NCBI GenBank assembly: GCA_944391155.1 | Contig: CALXSO010000102.1 | Span: forward strand, 1-15,766 | DNA from: an uncultured Clostridia bacterium | GTDB taxonomy: Bacteria; Bacillota; Clostridia; TANB77; CAG-508 | DNA: 15,766 bases | Reading direction: 5' to 3' | In this document: positions 6,034 to 12,996 of the stretch, one piece after another | Numbering within the stretch: the stretch's first letter is position 1 | Layout of the letters: each line of letters begins with the position of its first letter | Translations under genes and position numbers: made by a program | Notes under the pieces: model-generated | The model's database searches: none | Told to the model about the DNA's origin: nothing | Seen by the model: only the letters and a program-made list of their open reading frames with translations

Positions 6034-7407
6034 TTATCTTCTACTTACTAGTGATTTTAAAGCATTTATTATTTTATTGAAGAATCCTCCTGTTTCTGTG
6101 TCTTCTTCAGGTTTGTCTTCTTCTGGTTTTTGTGTAGGTTTGTCTTCTTCATCCTCTGTTGGTGTAGAAGGTTTTGTTACAGTGTTTTCGTATTTATCAA
6201 TGAAGTTTTGTACATGTGTTTTATATTCTTCACCATTTAGTCCCATAATTATTCCTGCGTGAGGTCCACCTTCAATTGACCAATATTCTGTTTCTCCTTT
6301 TACTGTATTTACTACTGTAGTAGCATTTTCAGGTTTAACTGTTGTATCGTTTGTTCCATGTATTACTAGCATTGGTAAGTCACAGTATTTTAAACTATTT
6401 GTTGCATCACTATAATATTCAAAGTTATCTTCTGTTAAACCTATATTCATGTTTAGTAAGAAACTTTCATTTGCAAATTGTGTCATGTCTGTATATCCGC
6501 AATCTTCTACAAGTCCTATTACATTTAATTCTCTTAGTGATTTTATTTGAGTATTAATTTTTGTAGGTCCGTTATTTATAAATTCATCTATACCAGATAA
6601 GAAGTTTGTAGTTGCTGCTCCTAATGATACACCATGAACTATAACTTTGCTAGTATTATATTCTTTATTTAAAAGATTTAACCAATCATATGTGTCCAAG
6701 CTCTCTAAGAATCCTAAAGCAACTTCTCCTTCACTTTCACCAAAGCTTCTTAAATCTGGTGCTATAATATTATATCCTTTTTCATAGTAGTATGGGCCTA
6801 TTTTTTTAGCTATACTTTCTCCTTTTAACATAGATGGATGTATTAATACTGCCCATTTATCTGAATCTTCATTTCCGTTTTCATCTACATGTTTATATAC
6901 ACTTGCATGTAATTTTACTTTATATTCATTACCTGCAAACTCTGCAGCAGTTTGTGCATCCATATAAATTGATTCAGCTTCTACAGGTAAACCACTGCTT
7001 GATCCTAGTCCTCCTAATAAAGATTTTACAGCATTGATAAGCTTATCTAAAAGTGTTTTTATTCCACCTTCGCCATCAATTCCTGGAAATTTTGAAAACA
7101 TGTCTTTTATTCCTTGCATTATGTCTTTGTTTTCCCCTGCTGGCAATTTGTTAATTAATTCAGTTATTTTGCTCATGTCAAAGTTTCCTAATGCTTTCAT
7201 GTTTTCTAAGTCTTCTTTCAAGTTTTCTAAACTGTATTCTTTGTTGTTGTTAAATAACTTATCAATTAGTGACCCTATCATACTTGTTTTGTTATTGTCA
7301 TTTCTTATTCCAAAAGAAAAAGCACTAACAAAGCTAGAGCTACATAATATTAATACTGCTAATATTATAACAACTTTTGTAAAGATATGTAAAATTTTAC
7401 TATCCAT
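6034..7407 (-). CDS. Secreted alpha/beta hydrolase (serine hydrolase, probable esterase or lipase type)
   Basis: A 457-residue exported enzyme. The signal peptide has a hydrophobic core at residues 12-22 and a likely signal peptidase I site after VSA at 29. There is no acceptable lipobox. A helical pro-region-like segment (about 42-135) precedes the alpha/beta hydrolase domain (about 160-408). The apparent catalytic triad is Ser261 in GVSLG, Asp354 in HGTNDTTV and His383 in GGPHAG. A Pro/Glu/Lys-rich linker (about 412-438) leads to a basic amphipathic tail, GFFNKIINALKSLVSRR. That tail resembles residues 121-131 (DKLINAVKSLL). Such a tail could hold the enzyme on the membrane or wall. A perfect sigma-A promoter and AAAGGAGGT lie just upstream, so it is probably strongly expressed as its own transcript. 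The family resembles bacterial acyl-hydrolases of the BAAT/YqkD-like type. Substrate is unknown. Confidence 0.85.
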   Translation of the reverse strand: MDSKILHIFTKVVIILAVLILCSSSFVSAFSFGIRNDNNKTSMIGSLIDKLFNNNKEYSLENLKEDLENMKALGNFDMSKITELINKLPAGENKDIMQGIKDMFSKFPGIDGEGGIKTLLDKLINAVKSLLGGLGSSSGLPVEAESIYMDAQTAAEFAGNEYKVKLHASVYKHVDENGNEDSDKWAVLIHPSMLKGESIAKKIGPYYYEKGYNIIAPDLRSFGESEGEVALGFLESLDTYDWLNLLNKEYNTSKVIVHGVSLGAATTNFLSGIDEFINNGPTKINTQIKSLRELNVIGLVEDCGYTDMTQFANESFLLNMNIGLTEDNFEYYSDATNSLKYCDLPMLVIHGTNDTTVKPENATTVVNTVKGETEYWSIEGGPHAGIIMGLNGEEYKTHVQNFIDKYENTVTKPSTPTEDEEDKPTQKPEEDKPEEDTETGGFFNKIINALKSLVSRR

Positions 7408-7442
7408 AATAATTACCTCCTTTTTATTTTTTACTCTACTTA

Positions 7443-7471
7443 ATTATACCATTTTTAGTATTTTATGTCAA
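7443..7471 (-). promoter_or_regulatory. Perfect-consensus sigma-A promoter for the secreted hydrolase
   Basis: On the minus strand, TTGACA (7466-7471), exactly 17 nt, then TATAAT (7443-7448). TG sits one base before the -10, so this is also an extended -10. The start point would be near 7436, giving a leader of about 30 nt that contains AAAGGAGGT. It lies in the 72-nt gap between rlmN and the hydrolase gene. Confidence 0.9.
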
Positions 7472-7479
7472 TTAGTTTT

Positions 7480-8535
7480 TTAAATTTTTTCTTCTAAATT
7501 TTTTCTTCTAAGTTGTCCACAAGCTGCATCAATATCAGACCCCAATTCTCTTCGAATTGTTGCAACTATCCCATGATCATTTAAATAATCCCTAAATTTC
7601 ATTATATTCTCATTTGAACTTTTAGTGAATGTACCATTTTCTATCTTATTAATAGGAATTAAATTAACATGACAAAGCATGCCTTTTAACAATTTTACTA
7701 ATCTTTTGGCATCTTCTAAATTATCATTATTTTCTTTAGCTAATGCATATTCAAATGAAATTCTACGATGTGTTTTTTCAATATAATCTTTGCAAGCTTG
7801 CAATAATTCTTTAATTGGATATGCATTATTTACTGGCATCATTTTACTTCTTTGCTCATCTGTTGTTGCATGCAAAGATATTGATAATGTGCATTGAATA
7901 TTTTCTTCAGCTAATTTATATATTTTTGGAACCAGTCCACTTGTTGAAATACTAATATGCCTTGCCCCTATATTCAATCCTTTTGGATTATTTATCATAT
8001 GGATAGCTTTTACAACATTTTCATAATTATCAAGAGGCTCACCTATTCCCATAAATACAACATTAGAAATACGAATTTTTTCATCTCTTTCTACAGCCAT
8101 TATCTGTTCTAAAATTTCTCCACAACTCAAATTTCTCACAAATGGTATTCCTGTTGATGCACAAAATTTACAACCCATTTTGCAACCAACTTGAGAAGAA
8201 ACACATAGGCTATATCCATGATGATACTGCATTAAAACGGTTTCAATTGCATTTCCATCTAAAATATCAAAAAGATATTTTTTAGTACCATCTGTTGCTA
8301 CTTGTTTTTTTAAGATTTTAAATTGTTTAATTTCGTAGATATCATTTAATTTATTTCTCAGTTTAATTGATAAATTTGTCATTTCCTCGAAGGATGAAAC
8401 TCTTTCATCATATAACCATTTAAAAATCTGTTCTGCTCTAAATGGTTTCTCTCCCATCTGTTTTAATTCTTCTTTTAACTCTACTAAAGTAAAATCCTTA
8501 ATATTTTTACTTATTATACTATTTTTCAAATCCAT
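7480..8535 (-). CDS. rlmN: Dual-specificity 23S rRNA/tRNA adenine-C2 methyltransferase
   Basis: RlmN is a radical-SAM enzyme that methylates C2 of A2503 in 23S rRNA and of A37 in some tRNAs. The 351-residue protein has an N-terminal accessory domain (residues 12-95, with KPFRAEQIFKWLY). The radical-SAM cluster motif CKMGCKFC supplies Cys118, Cys122 and Cys125, preceded by SLCVSSQVG. VVFMGIGEPLDNY, ISTSGLVPKI, LSISLHA and the C-terminal Cys339 in AACGQLR (the Cys that receives or resolves the methyl group) are all present. Length fits the family. Cfr is a close relative, but the overall wording and genomic setting favour RlmN. The ATG follows a GAAGAGGT site. The last 14 bases before the stop are an exact tandem duplication of the preceding 14 bases, giving the tail RRKNLEEKI. 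The spacer upstream contains palindromes and a candidate -10. Confidence 0.95.
   Translation of the reverse strand: MDLKNSIISKNIKDFTLVELKEELKQMGEKPFRAEQIFKWLYDERVSSFEEMTNLSIKLRNKLNDIYEIKQFKILKKQVATDGTKKYLFDILDGNAIETVLMQYHHGYSLCVSSQVGCKMGCKFCASTGIPFVRNLSCGEILEQIMAVERDEKIRISNVVFMGIGEPLDNYENVVKAIHMINNPKGLNIGARHISISTSGLVPKIYKLAEENIQCTLSISLHATTDEQRSKMMPVNNAYPIKELLQACKDYIEKTHRRISFEYALAKENNDNLEDAKRLVKLLKGMLCHVNLIPINKIENGTFTKSSNENIMKFRDYLNDHGIVATIRRELGSDIDAACGQLRRKNLEEKI
7482..7509. repeat. Exact 14-bp tandem duplication over the rlmN stop codon
   Basis: AAATTTTTTCTTCT occurs twice head to tail at 7482-7495 and 7496-7509. Because 14 is not a multiple of three, the two copies are read in different frames in rlmN, and the stop codon is formed with the second copy. 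It looks like a small slippage event. Confidence 0.85.
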
Positions 8536-8593
8536 TAAAATTACCTCTTCTATTTAATTTTATTGTTTTATTTTTTATGTAGAGAGTTTAGGA

Positions 8594-8664
8594 AAATATA
8601 ATATTATATTTATATTACTATTTACATGTTGATTTAATAATCAAATGATTTGATTATTCATCAA
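8594..8664. repeat. Two palindromes upstream of rlmN
   Basis: AAATATAAT followed by ATTATATTT (8594-8611) is a perfect 18-bp palindrome that also contains a TATAAT on the minus strand. A second one, AATAATCAAAT, one base, ATTTGATTATT (8636-8658), extends imperfectly to TTGAT and ATCAA at 8629 and 8664. Neither is followed by a T run. They lie between rlmN (start 8535) and the small gene at 8697-8885, so they could be part of the rlmN control region or a processing hairpin. I see no strong -35 for the TATAAT. Confidence 0.45.
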
Positions 8665-8696
8665 TGTTTATTATTAATAATTATTAACTTAAAAAT

Positions 8697-8885
8697 TTAA
8701 TCTTCTCTACCTTTAATGATTTTGGGAATAATAACATTTTTAGGTCTATTTATTTGAAACATAGATTCAAAATTTTGTAAAATTTCATAGTCTTTTCCCC
8801 AAAAGAGCATCAAAATTTTTCTTCTAATTTTATCAAATTTTGTATCTTTTATTAAAATAAGACCCGTTTCTTTTTTTCTTGCCAA
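8697..8885 (-). CDS. Small basic protein of unknown function
   Basis: I do not recognise this gene. From a TTG start at 8885 it encodes 62 residues beginning MARKKETGLILIKDTKFDKI. There is a short hydrophobic patch (GLILI; ILMLFWG) but no clear membrane span, and many Lys and Arg. The TTG is 9 nt after AAAGGGG. An in-frame ATG at 8894 abuts that site with no spacing, so TTG is the better start. It begins 27 nt after the stop of the DUF6320-like gene and probably shares its transcript. The frame is intact with a proper start signal and gene-like composition, but the protein is short and I cannot rule out that it is not translated. Confidence 0.5.
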   Translation of the reverse strand: MARKKETGLILIKDTKFDKIRRKILMLFWGKDYEILQNFESMFQINRPKNVIIPKIIKGRED

Positions 8886-8912
8886 TATAATCATCCCCTT
8901 TTTCTTTTGTTT

Positions 8913-9476
8913 CTAGAAATGAAACTTTCTAACAATTGCTTCTTTAACATCTTTTGCACATAAAATTATTGTCAATAAAAAGTTTATAACTGAAATTCCT
9001 ATAGCAACATAACTAAGTACAAATTGGTAGATAAAATGTTCATAAATAAAATATAATGGTAATAAACTAAATATACAAATTACTAATTGATAAATAGCAT
9101 ATCTTATATATCTTCTATGGCTTACAATTGTTAATATAAGCATTGTTATATTGGCAATTATAATTATAATTGGAATTGAAATTTCAAATGACCAACCTTT
9201 AAATCCTATTCTATAATCTATAAATGTTGTAAGAAGTGATATTGCAATGGTTTGTATCATTACATGTGCTGCTATATTTGTATTTTTATTTATTGAATAC
9301 CAAACAGTGAGCCAAGTATAAATAATCCCACTATTTGCAAGTGCTGCCCAATGAATTTGTGGAGTTGTTAATTTATTTATTATTATTAATATAATTGCAA
9401 TAATAATTGAACTTATTAAAAATGTATTTATTAAAGTATTGCCTTTTTTACTACTTAATTTTTGAGGATATAACAT
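8913..9476 (-). CDS. DUF6320-like six-helix membrane protein
   Basis: A 187-residue integral membrane protein with six hydrophobic segments at about 14-34, 45-62, 67-87, 96-117, 125-145 and 150-173. The opening (MLYPQKLSSKKGNT) and motifs such as INKLTTPQIHW, GIIYTWLTVWYSI and RIGFKGWSFEISIP recall DUF6320-domain proteins. Those often begin with a cysteine-rich zinc ribbon, which is absent here. The gene overlaps the end of the acyltransferase gene by 26 nt in another frame. The ATG has only a weak ribosome binding site (GGTG), so its translation is probably coupled to the upstream gene. DUF6320 proteins are found beside condensation-like acyltransferases, which suggests that this protein works with that enzyme at the membrane. 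Function is unknown, and the family call is by recall only. Confidence 0.7.
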   Translation of the reverse strand: MLYPQKLSSKKGNTLINTFLISSIIIAIILIIINKLTTPQIHWAALANSGIIYTWLTVWYSINKNTNIAAHVMIQTIAISLLTTFIDYRIGFKGWSFEISIPIIIIIANITMLILTIVSHRRYIRYAIYQLVICIFSLLPLYFIYEHFIYQFVLSYVAIGISVINFLLTIILCAKDVKEAIVRKFHF

Positions 9477-10737
9477 CTAAAACACCATTACTTTCTATTT
9501 TTACAGGAATATTTTTTTCCTTTAAAAATTCATAAAATTTCTTTTCTATTTTTGCATCATCTAATATTGAAGTAAATGTAAACACTATTTTATTTTCATA
9601 AGAACATGCTGAACATTTAATTTTTTCTACAGGTTCTGGTGCAATCAACATAAAAAATTCTTCTATATATTCTTGATATTTTCCAATTATACCTATTCTT
9701 CCTATATTTGAAAAAGTTGTTGTTGTATATTTTCTTATTTCTAAATAACTTAATCTAACTATTGGTTTCTTTAAAAATAGTGGTATTGCTTTAATGAATG
9801 GGTTAATTCCTAATTTAACATTGTTTGACATTGTTTTTTGTATTTCTTCTTGAGTTAATTTTTCTTTAAATTCTTTTTTTACAAATTCTAATATTTTTTC
9901 GAATGTTTTTAGTTTGTTTTCTTCAACCTCCGCTTCTACAGTCATATATGAAAAAAAATTAGAGATTGTATTTGATGGAAAATATTTTTTTAAATTAATC
10001 GGTATGCAGACTTTTATTGGTCTTTTGCTCTTATTTTTTAAATAGTTTTCTGTATAAATACAATATATTAAAATAGCTGTTAAATATTGTGTTATTGTCG
10101 CATTTTGATTTTTACATTCTTGTTTTAATTTGTCTAAATCTATTATTTCATGAATAGCTGATATTGCTCCTAATTTTATTTTTCTTCCTTTTAATTTATA
10201 TGCCTTTCTTGTTGATGGTTTTCCTTTTGCTTTTTTATCATAATTTTTTATATAACTATCTTCTGTTGATATATCAACTTTTCTCACAGTTCTTAATTCT
10301 TCCTTGAATTTGTCTGGATGTGATAGTTCTATATAATTATATATTATTTCTCTAAAAAAAATCACGCCACTATTTCCATCTGTTAATGTATGAAATATAT
10401 CTATGTTTATTTTACAATCAAAATATGTAACTTTAAATAGATATTGATGATTTTTACTTGGTTCTATATATTTGCATGGATATTCCTTTTCTTCTTCTAT
10501 AATTGGAGATTTAGGGTTATATTCAAAATAATTCCAAAAAAAACCTTCTTTCATTCTTACTTTAAAATATTTATACTTTTCTAATGCTATATTAACTGCT
10601 TTTTCTAATATTCTTGGATTTATTTTTTCTTTTAAAACTACAGATAATCTAAATACTGTACTGTATTTTTTTCCTGCTGAAATAGGAAAAATTTTTGCTG
10701 AGTTATCTAATCTTCTCCATTCTAGTTTCTTTTCCAT
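9451..10737 (-). CDS. Condensation-fold (HxxxD) acyltransferase, alcohol acetyltransferase-like
   Basis: A 428-residue protein of the BAHD/condensation-domain/WES superfamily. The catalytic motif HTLTDG places His116 and Asp120 after an N-terminal half that opens with WRRLDNSAKIFPIS. The same opening is seen in bacterial alcohol-acetyltransferase-like proteins. A second structural landmark is the C-terminal SNIGRIG block near residues 342-348 (the NxG-type segment), followed by a CSACSY element. The enzyme is expected to transfer an acyl group from CoA or a carrier to an alcohol or amine. No membrane span or signal is visible, so it is probably cytosolic or membrane-associated through its partner. 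The ATG is 6 nt after AAGGAA. It leads a short minus-strand unit with the DUF6320-like gene, which overlaps its end. Donor and acceptor are unknown. A lipid or secondary-metabolite ester product is possible. Confidence 0.8.
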   Translation of the reverse strand: MEKKLEWRRLDNSAKIFPISAGKKYSTVFRLSVVLKEKINPRILEKAVNIALEKYKYFKVRMKEGFFWNYFEYNPKSPIIEEEKEYPCKYIEPSKNHQYLFKVTYFDCKINIDIFHTLTDGNSGVIFFREIIYNYIELSHPDKFKEELRTVRKVDISTEDSYIKNYDKKAKGKPSTRKAYKLKGRKIKLGAISAIHEIIDLDKLKQECKNQNATITQYLTAILIYCIYTENYLKNKSKRPIKVCIPINLKKYFPSNTISNFFSYMTVEAEVEENKLKTFEKILEFVKKEFKEKLTQEEIQKTMSNNVKLGINPFIKAIPLFLKKPIVRLSYLEIRKYTTTTFSNIGRIGIIGKYQEYIEEFFMLIAPEPVEKIKCSACSYENKIVFTFTSILDDAKIEKKFYEFLKEKNIPVKIESNGVLDVISSKIK

Positions 10738-10775
10738 GTTTTATTCCTTGCAATAATATATTTAGGTTTTTATAA

Positions 10776-10796
10776 AGGATTTACCTATAAACTCCT
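10776..10796. promoter_or_regulatory. Operator-like inverted repeat at the acyltransferase start point
   Basis: AGGATTTA, a 4-nt loop, then TAAACTCCT (one extra base in the second arm): an 8-bp imperfect dyad. It would lie directly at and after the transcription start of the promoter at 10804-10832, where a repressor site or leader hairpin is often found. No bound factor can be named. Confidence 0.3.
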
Positions 10797-10803
10797 ATCA
10801 ATA

Positions 10804-10832
10804 ATTATATTTTATTATTCAAATTAAGTAAA
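10804..10832 (-). promoter_or_regulatory. Probable sigma-A promoter for the acyltransferase unit
   Basis: On the minus strand, TTTACT (10827-10832), 17 nt, then TATAAT (10804-10809). The -10 is perfect and the -35 matches 4 of 6. It sits in the 152-nt gap between hemW and the acyltransferase gene, with the start point near 10797 and a leader of about 60 nt. I see no convincing terminator for hemW in this gap, so readthrough is possible. Confidence 0.5.
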
Positions 10833-10889
10833 ATTTACATCGCTTTTTTAATTAAAAAACTATTTAAAGTAGATTTATTATTTTTAAAA

Positions 10890-12095
10890 CTATATGAATT
10901 TTTCCCAAGCGATATTTGCTAAATCTAATCCTTTTCTTGTTAATCTAATATAGTCTAAATCAATTTCTATTAGCTCTTCATTCACTAATTCTTCTAGTTC
11001 TTTTCTAAATAAATAAATTGGATTTTTTCCAAATTTTTGTTTAAATTCTGTTATTGAAATACCTTTTAAAGTTCTTAGTCCTAATAACATATATTCTTTT
11101 TCTTTGTCTTCTTCTCCCTGTATTTCTTCAATTATTTTTGTTTTATTTGCTATATTTTTTTCTTTTATATTTTTTATTAAATTAGGTATATTGTTGTTTT
11201 CGAAATCTTCCGAAGAAGTATTTAAATATTGTGAAAAATTTTCCGTGTTTGAAAATCTTATATTTTCATAATATGAATGTGCGGCAATTCCAAATCCTAT
11301 ATATTCTTTTTGTTTCCAGCAATTAAAATTGTGTTTAGAATAATACCCTTTTTTTGCAAAATTTGATATTTCATAGTGTTCATATCCTGCTAATTCTAAC
11401 TTGTTTTTTACATAATTATATTCCATTCTTTCTTGTTCTTCATCAGGTAATTTTAAAATTCCATCTTCTATTAATTTTGCCATTTTTGTATTTTCTTCTA
11501 CTATTAAAGAATAAACAGAAATATGTTCTGGTTCTAAACTTATAATCTTTTCAATTGAATCTTTTATATCTTCTATATCTTGCCCAGGAAGACCTATCAT
11601 TAAATCTATGTTTATATTTTTAAATCCAATTTTTCTTGCTAATAAATATGCATCTAAAAATTCATTATAGTTGTGGATTCTTCCTATTGTTTTTAATAAT
11701 CTATCCTGTGTGCATTGCAAGCCTATACTTATTCTGTTTATTCCTATATTGTAATATTCTTTTAGTTTTTCTTTTGTTACTGTTCCTGGGTTAATTTCAA
11801 TTGTTGTTTCTATTTTCTCTAATTCTTTGGAATTGTTTGATATTATTTCTTTAATTAACTTAATTATTTCTGCAATATTTTTACTTTTTGCGATAGATGG
11901 AGTTCCTCCTCCAATATATATTGTTGTTACATTGCTCTTTTCTAATACTTCTTTTTGTGATTCAATTTCTTGTTTAAGTTTTTTAAAATATTCTTCTTCA
12001 TATTCTTTTTTATTTGGAAATGAAATAAAATCACAATAGTAACATTTTTTTAAACAAAAAGGAATATGTATGTATATTCCTATTTCTTTTTTCAT
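10890..12095 (-). CDS. hemW: Heme chaperone HemW (radical-SAM, HemN-like)
   Basis: A 401-residue radical-SAM protein. HIPFCLKKCYYCDF gives Cys14, Cys18 and Cys21 and then Asp-Phe. Coproporphyrinogen dehydrogenase HemN has a fourth Cys at that place, so this is HemW, the heme-binding chaperone, rather than a heme-synthesis enzyme. IGGGTPS (61-67), EINPGT (100-105), RISIGLQ (121-127), GRIHN and DLMIGLPGQ are present. The C-terminal HemN_C-like domain (about 310-395) includes LRTLKGISI and RLTRKGL. The family HNxxYW motif reads HNFNCW here (255-260), and GLQS reads GLQC. The ATG is 2 nt after the whiA stop, and AAGGAGAA lies inside the whiA end, so it is coupled. It is the last gene of the minus-strand operon starting at 15678. 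Confidence 0.9.
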   Translation of the reverse strand: MKKEIGIYIHIPFCLKKCYYCDFISFPNKKEYEEEYFKKLKQEIESQKEVLEKSNVTTIYIGGGTPSIAKSKNIAEIIKLIKEIISNNSKELEKIETTIEINPGTVTKEKLKEYYNIGINRISIGLQCTQDRLLKTIGRIHNYNEFLDAYLLARKIGFKNINIDLMIGLPGQDIEDIKDSIEKIISLEPEHISVYSLIVEENTKMAKLIEDGILKLPDEEQERMEYNYVKNKLELAGYEHYEISNFAKKGYYSKHNFNCWKQKEYIGFGIAAHSYYENIRFSNTENFSQYLNTSSEDFENNNIPNLIKNIKEKNIANKTKIIEEIQGEEDKEKEYMLLGLRTLKGISITEFKQKFGKNPIYLFRKELEELVNEELIEIDLDYIRLTRKGLDLANIAWEKFI

Positions 12096-12097
12096 AT

Positions 12098-12985
12098 TTA
12101 GTCTTCTCCTTCTTGGGCTATTTCAATTATCTTTTTTAATCTGTAATTTACTCCAGATTTTCCTACAGGATTTTTTAATTTTTCTCCAAGTTCTTCATAA
12201 GATATGTCTGGATATTCTAATCTTAAATTTGCTATTTCTTTTAAGTTATCATTTAATTTTGAGAATTTTCCATTTTCCTTTAATTTTTTTATTGCATTTA
12301 TTTGTTCAACAGATGCATTTATTATTTTTGTTAAATTTGCTGTTTCACAATTTACTAATCTATTTACTTTTCCTCTCATTTCTTTTTTTATTCTAATATC
12401 TTCAAATTTTAAAACCGCTTTGCTAGCTCCCATCAATGCTAATATTTTTGAGATTTCTTCTCCTTCTTTTATGTATATTGAGTGTTTACTCTTTTGAGAG
12501 AATCTTTTTACTTCTATATTTGATTTTTTAAGTAGCTTTTCTAATAAATCTGAATTTCTTTTACTGTTAAAATTTATCTCTAGATGATATGCAACTTCTG
12601 GATTGGTTATTGAACCTGATCCAAGAAATGTTCCTCTTATAAATGATTTTATATATTCTTCTTTTATATCTTCTGAAAATAAATTTATGCTTATTATTAT
12701 AGATTTTTCTTCAATTTTTATTTCACTTATTTTTTGAAATTTAAATGTAATCACGAATAAATTTCCTTCGATTTCTATTTTATGTTCTAAACTTAAGTTA
12801 TCTAATAATTTAGAAAATCTATTTATATTATAATCACTTTCTGTTGCATATCTTATTGTTTTTGAGTTAATAATATGTGTATTATATGTTGTTAAATATC
12901 CTAATAATTCATATTTAACCTGTTTTTTATCTGCTAAATTATTTACTTTACTTAGCTCTTGCTTGACATCTGTTGAAAAAGACAT
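12098..12985 (-). CDS. whiA: DNA-binding regulator WhiA
   Basis: WhiA joins a degenerate LAGLIDADG homing-endonuclease-like domain to a C-terminal helix-turn-helix. It controls sporulation in Streptomyces and affects cell division and chromosome segregation in Bacillus. This 295-residue protein opens with MSFSTDVKQELSK, the family start. It has the RGTFLGSGSITNPE core at 117-130 and LLKKSNIEVKRF. The HTH region (about 243-287) includes LRLEYPDISYEELGEKL and GVNYRLKKI. It is slightly shorter than the common length of about 310-320. The start is an ATG 8 nt after a GGAG site overlapping the prmC stop. Only 11 nt separate the genes, so co-transcription is near certain. The common partners rapZ and yvcK are not in this window. 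Confidence 0.93.
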   Translation of the reverse strand: MSFSTDVKQELSKVNNLADKKQVKYELLGYLTTYNTHIINSKTIRYATESDYNINRFSKLLDNLSLEHKIEIEGNLFVITFKFQKISEIKIEEKSIIISINLFSEDIKEEYIKSFIRGTFLGSGSITNPEVAYHLEINFNSKRNSDLLEKLLKKSNIEVKRFSQKSKHSIYIKEGEEISKILALMGASKAVLKFEDIRIKKEMRGKVNRLVNCETANLTKIINASVEQINAIKKLKENGKFSKLNDNLKEIANLRLEYPDISYEELGEKLKNPVGKSGVNYRLKKIIEIAQEGED

Positions 12986-12996
12986 ATTTTTTCTCC

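Noticed and set aside
7480..8535. Cfr-type antibiotic resistance methyltransferase
   Set aside because: The sequence and the housekeeping neighbours fit RlmN. I see no resistance-gene or mobile context.
10838..10890. Terminator for hemW
   Set aside because: Only A/T self-complementary runs (TTTTTTAATTAAAAAA and a 6-bp stem with a bulge) are present. None is distinct from background in DNA this AT-rich.
10890..12095. Oxygen-independent coproporphyrinogen III oxidase HemN
   Set aside because: The cluster motif is CxxxCxxC followed by Asp, without the fourth Cys of HemN, and the protein lacks the longer HemN N-terminus. HemW fits better.
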